This document shows positions 58,620-64,000 of a stretch of 64,000 bases of DNA, piece after piece. A program made the translations under genes and the position numbers. This stretch comes from Phymorhynchus buccinoides. Its lineage: Eukaryota > Mollusca > Gastropoda > Neogastropoda > Raphitomidae. Positions within the stretch are counted from its first letter, which is position 1. Every line of letters begins with the position of its first letter. The notes beneath the pieces were generated by a model, which made no database searches, was not told where the DNA came from, and was given only the letters and a program-made list of their open reading frames with translations. The DNA lies in contig CM065698.1 of NCBI GenBank assembly GCA_017654935.2, forward strand, positions 39,963,938 to 40,027,937, read 5' to 3'.

Positions 58620-59578
58620 GGCTACCCTGGCTAAAAGACTTCAGGGATCATCCAAACAGCGTAAGCACTTGAACACTATGGTACAAGTGCATCAGCTACG
58701 GATGAGAACATTATGTGTGTGACCGTTATTGATTACCCCACCGCGTAGGCAGCCACACTCCGTCTTCGGGGGATTTTGGAGTCTGATGCTAGGAGCTTGT
58801 CATGGCTGAAGACAACCCCCGCATAACTATGCATAGCGTAGCAACATTTTGATATAGCCTTGGTGTTCTAACCTATGTCAGTTGGTCTGACACAGCCTTA
58901 AGCCAAGGCGGGGCCGGCTTGAATACACATAGGCAACTTCCGGCTGGCCGGTTTTGGCCGGAGTAAATGCAAGAGGGTTAACGGGGTAGTGAGTGGCTGT
59001 TGGTCACGGCTGGCCGGTTTTGGCCGGAGTAAATGCAAGAGGGTTAACGGGGTAGTGAGTGGCTGTTGGTCACGGCTGGCCGGTTTTGGCCGGAGTAAAT
59101 GCAAGAGGGTTAACGGGGTAGTGAGTGGCTGTTGGTCACGGCTGGCCGGTTTTGGCCGGAGTAAATGCAAGAGGGTTAACGGGGTAGTGAGTGGCTGTTG
59201 GTCACGGCTGGCCGGTTTTGGCCGGAGTAAATGCAAGAGGGTTAACGGAGTAGTGAGTGGCTGTTGGTCACTTAAGTTAATGCATCACTGACCGCCTCTA
59301 CGTGTCAGACCAATTGACATAAGCTAGAACACCAAGGCTACATCAAAATGTTGTTATGCTCTGCATAGTTATGCGGGGATTATCTTTAGCCATGACAAGC
59401 TCCTAGCTTAACATCATCAGTCTCCAAAATCCCCCGAAGTCGGAGTGTGGCTGCCCACATGGCTGGGTAATCAAGAAGGGTCACACACGTAATGTTCTCA
59501 TCCCTAGCTGGTGCAGTTGTACCATTGTGTTCAAGTGCTTCGGCTGTTGGGATTATCCCTGGAATCTTTTAGCCAGGG
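58620..59578. mobile_element. Foldback element with five 66-bp units (mirror of 29150-30238)
   Basis: Inverted arms with CCCTGGCTAAAAGA and TCTTTTAGCCAGGG outer ends. The minisatellite at 58945-59275 has five GTGAGTGGCTGTTGGTCAC units against seven in the left arm. Confidence 0.8.
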
Positions 59579-59616
59579 AACGAACAACGACAACAACAAC
59601 TGACGGCCTGTTTCAG

Positions 59617-59720
59617 CCGCTGAGTCTGAGCTGAGTAAAGTGAAGAAGGCGTATGAGAAGGACACCCAGATCTACCTGGAGAAGGACCGGGAGAGGACAG
59701 CGCTCAAACTGCAAGTCCAG
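59617..59720 (+). CDS. Duplicate exon: coiled coil (copy of 29008-29111)
   Basis: Same residues (AESELSKVKKAYEKDTQIYL to ALKLQVQ), acceptor GTTTCAG, donor GTAAAG. Confidence 0.9.
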
Positions 59721-59756
59721 GTAAAGACCACTTCTCCTTCCCATTGGGGATGTTTA

Positions 59757-60136
59757 CCGTAAAAACTGGACTATAAGACGCACCTGTATATAAGCCGCAT
59801 CCCTTAAATTAACAAAATATTAGGTATTTATTCACATATAAGCTGTACCAGTTTATAACCCGTAGAGAAAATGAAATGTGCACAAAGCAGCACAAATATA
59901 GAAATTCTCCTATCAGAACATGAGTATTTAATGTTCTGCATGAGATTTGAATCTATTGATTTTTTGAATCTCAAAGAAGCTCAAAATAGGCTAAAGAATG
60001 TGTCCCAAAACAGATTTAATCATACTGATGAATGTACAATGGGGAAAAAAATCCACAGATACGCAGCATCAGTCTATAAGCCGCATGGGCCAAAGTAGAG
60101 GGAAAAGGTAGCGTCTTATAGTCCGCATTTTATGGT
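59757..60136. mobile_element. Short-TIR element (mirror of 28412-28972, without the internal duplication)
   Basis: TACCGTAAAAACTGGACTAT at the left and TATAGTCCGCATTTTATGGTA-type end at the right; about 180 bases shorter than the left-arm copy. Confidence 0.7.
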
Positions 60137-60148
60137 ACCCTGCCCCAC

Positions 60149-60160
60149 CCCATAGTCTTT
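60149..60160. other. Empty insertion site of the 767-bp element
   Basis: CCCATAGTCTTT occurs once here, the complement of the 12-mer that flanks the insertion in the left arm. Sequence on both sides continues the match with no remnant of the insert. Confidence 0.9.
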
Positions 60161-61079
60161 GTTTGGACTGCTATGTGTGCACAGGATGCATGCTATGTGA
60201 GTTCGTGTCATCCATTCCACCCGCACAACACGGCTTGCTCCTTACTTATTCCACGTACAGTGGAATGGGCTTTAACGTGTGCGCAAGATCTTGTGCATGA
60301 GTTCGCACACGGGACCTCGGTTTTAAGTCTCATCCGAAGGACTGGGAAATCGGAGTAAAGTGCCTTTCCCGGGGACACAACGCCGCGGATGGAGTTGGGT
60401 TCGAACCTCTGCGCTCGAAACCGCAAGACAGCAGGTTTTGCCTCCTCTGTAGTTGTTGTTGAAGTGGGTTTTTTATTATTAAAAGAAAAATTATCGATAG
60501 AAGATGCTATAGCAGTGATGTCCCAAGTCATGGTCCTATTAAAATTGAAAATACCCTTTTGTGTTGCACATCAGGACAAATGTTTTACGGAAAGTGAAAC
60601 TAAACACTGTCAGACTTTATCTTATATTGAGTTGTACAAGAGTTGGGGCATTTTGTCTGATAAGGCCAAAAAAACAAAACAATGTTGTTACAGTATCCCA
60701 ACCTACCCTATTTTTTTTTCCGGCCGAATGATTTTTTTTTGTGGCCTCGTCAAAACAAAAAGAAAAAAGAGAGAGCAAGAGTGAGAGAGAGAACTCTTGA
60801 ATTGTGTGTTTTGTCAATTTTGACCTTTAAAAAAAATTCAAATAAAAAGAAAAAAAGTTAGGGCCTACCTACCTACCCTATTTGTTTTGGCCATGTTACC
60901 TTAACCACAACTTTTTGTTGTTGTTGTTGCCTAATAGTGATTGATTTTCTTATTTCAGGAGTTTGTTCTATCACTTCTCCATCCTCGGTGGATCACTGTA
61001 ATATTGAGTTGATATTTCACTGGGGTTTAGTTTGTGGCAAATATTACAATGCGTTATGCTTTCATATTCTTTCTCGCGG

Positions 61080-61400
61080 TTTTTTTCTTCTTTCTTTGTA
61101 TTTTTGTTGATCGCTCAGAGTTTCTTGCCATATGAACGCAGATGCGTAGTGCTGTAGTTATGCGCCTAAGATATAGTTAGGCCCGGCATGTCCGTCTTCG
61201 GCTGGAAAAAAATTGTGTACATAAGAATTTCTAGAACAAAGTCAGGAGAATGGACCAGGAAGGCAGAAAGATAGTAGATGTCAGTGAGCAAAGGGAAAAG
61301 GCAGAGCAAAGAGAGTGACAGATTAGTGTAAGTTACAAGCACAGAACTTGTACAAATATTTGTACGAGACAACTATCACTACCCCCCGCTATCCCCACGG
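61080..61400 (-). mobile_element. Retroposon family A, tail type 2 (mirror of 26370-26690)
   Basis: GGCCCGGCATGTCCGTCTTC, GGCAGAGCAAAGAGAGTGAC and CCCGCTATCCCCACGGGG. Confidence 0.7.
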
Positions 61401-61643
61401 GGGGCTCTGTATGTGCTTGCGTTTGTGTGTGCACTAATCAGAGGCCGACTAATAATCTATGCGGCATTTCCATTGTGTCCTTGTCAATCAAAATTCTATG
61501 AAGTTGTGGAACATTGTGAAATTGCAAAAAGAAAAAAAAGAAAAGTCTAACTGTCGTGACTAAATTTTTGGTAATAAGAGATCAGATGAGAGAGTAAAGT
61601 GATTAATAGGGATGCTTGGTAGATGGAAAATTGATAGAATATA

Positions 61644-62092
61644 CAGTGGAACCTCCCTTGTAAGACACTTAAAACCTACTTCTCTGAGACATTGCCCTTT
61701 TTTGTAAGCATTAAAATTACCTCCCTTATAATTTCCTCCCACCTAAGACCTTTGATTTTTCAAGGTCTTAAAAGGGAGGTTCCACTGAAGATTTTGTTTT
61801 GTTTGTTTGTTTTACATGCTTCAAATGTATTGTGATATTTGTTCATTGTTAACCCTTTCACTGCCAGCCATTTTTCAGCCCAAAATTCCCATTAAATTTA
61901 CCTGGGTAGAGAACAAAATCCATCTGCAGTATTGGGGATTGTTCTGTGACATATAAAATAAGGTCTATCCTTACTTCTCAAAACTAAGACAATAGGGTCT
62001 TTGGATAATAGACCCCAATTTGATGCCTTTTAGTGACATAGGTGTTAAATCACTGTGGTGCTAAAATGCGACTTTGGCTGTGAAAAGGTTAA
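61644..62092. mobile_element. pogo-like MITE family 1 and piggyBac-like MITE (mirrors of 25980-26125 and 25675-25918)
   Basis: 61644-61787 runs CAGTGGAACCTCCCTTGTAA to GGGAGGTTCCACTG; 61849-62092 runs TTAACCCTTTCACTGCCAGC to GGCTGTGAAAAGGTTAA. Confidence 0.8.
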
Positions 62093-62116
62093 ATAATGCT
62101 TGTTTTGTGTTGGCAG

Positions 62117-62179
62117 AAGTTGGAAGCAGAAGTGAAACAATGTGAGGAGAAGTGTAAGAGTGGAGATGAGGAGAGAAAG
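62117..62179 (+). CDS. Duplicate exon: coiled coil (copy of 25588-25650)
   Basis: Same 21 residues (KLEAEVKQCEEKCKSGDEER plus K), acceptor TTGGCAG, donor GTAAGTG. It is the last exon of this arm inside the window. Confidence 0.9.
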
Positions 62180-62221
62180 GTAAGTGTGCGTGCATGCACG
62201 TGTGTGTGTGTGTGCAATAAC

Positions 62222-62423
62222 CAGACCTGTTTACTCAACTCTTTTCGAGTAGTATTCTACTCAATTTGGACCTCTACTACTCTTCAAAACTGAAAATAAT
62301 GCTCTTTAATTCTTTACTACTACTCATTTCAGTGAACATTATTTGATGGTTTAATGAAGAGGACTACTCATTTCACACCCAAACTACTCATTTCAAGACT
62401 TGTGTAGGGGGTAAACAGGTCTG
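62222..62423. mobile_element. MITE family 2 (mirror of 25344-25545)
   Basis: CAGACCTGTTTACTCAACTC at the left and GGGGGTAAACAGGTCTG at the right. Confidence 0.8.
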
Positions 62424-62649
62424 GCGTATGCACATGTGTGTGTGTGTGTCCATACATATTTGTGTGCGTTTGTGTAAGTGTGTGTGTGTGCACATGTTAA
62501 TCTGTTATTATACAGAGTAGAAAATTTTGCGACGCAATTCGTTTTTTGGTTATATCCACATTTATTTGTGTATAAGAGGAGATAAACTTATCGACATGTA
62601 GAACTTTTTTAGTTGATCATTTGGGCAGAACCTCCACCTCCCTCCCTTC

Positions 62650-64000
<1,351 letters not shown>

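Overview
This is a piece of an animal nuclear genome, not prokaryotic DNA. Short exons with consistent phases are scattered through large introns that are full of transposon debris and microsatellites. The repeats suggest a mollusc, perhaps a marine gastropod: SINEs with a conserved GGAGAGCGYGTTGC core, non-LTR tails ending in (ATT)n after a 'GCGCTATATAA'-type motif, and many short TIR elements. The taxon is an inference from repeat style only.

One protein-coding gene is supported. It lies on the minus strand from the N gap at 47904 down to a stop codon at 13962. I reconstruct 16 exons whose intron phases agree at every junction, giving about 1,180 codons of the C-terminal part of a long coiled-coil protein that ends in a proline/basic tail. 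The 5' end is not visible because the first exon runs open into the gap. The tail layout faintly recalls KIF20-type kinesins, but no motor domain is present, so I leave the gene unnamed.

Layout: 1-2094 holds a decayed non-LTR retrotransposon (endonuclease plus start of reverse transcriptase). 2095-13960 is intergenic and 3'-flank DNA made of MITEs, a mosaic retroposon family, a telomere-like hairpin and tandem repeats. 13962-23643 carries the last seven exons. 24042-40468 is the left arm of a large inverted duplication and carries six exons (29008-38936 plus 25588-25650). 40469-47904 is single-copy and carries the three most 5' exons seen. 47905-48404 is exactly 500 N. 48405-64000 is the right arm, a near-identical reverse complement of 40468 down to 24042, with the same six exons on the plus strand.

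The arms differ by a 767-bp insertion with a clean 12-bp target-site duplication, by 66-bp minisatellite copy number (7 versus 5), by a 146-bp duplication and by microsatellite length. This pattern, together with a round-number gap, fits two haplotypes of one locus joined head-to-head by the assembler better than a real palindrome, although a real one is not excluded.

The most unusual biology is at exon edges. At least three exons have had an edge, with its splice site, copied into adjacent tandem repeats; three donor sites sit against pogo-like MITE ends; and a diverged but codon-conserved copy of one exon lies antisense in an intron.
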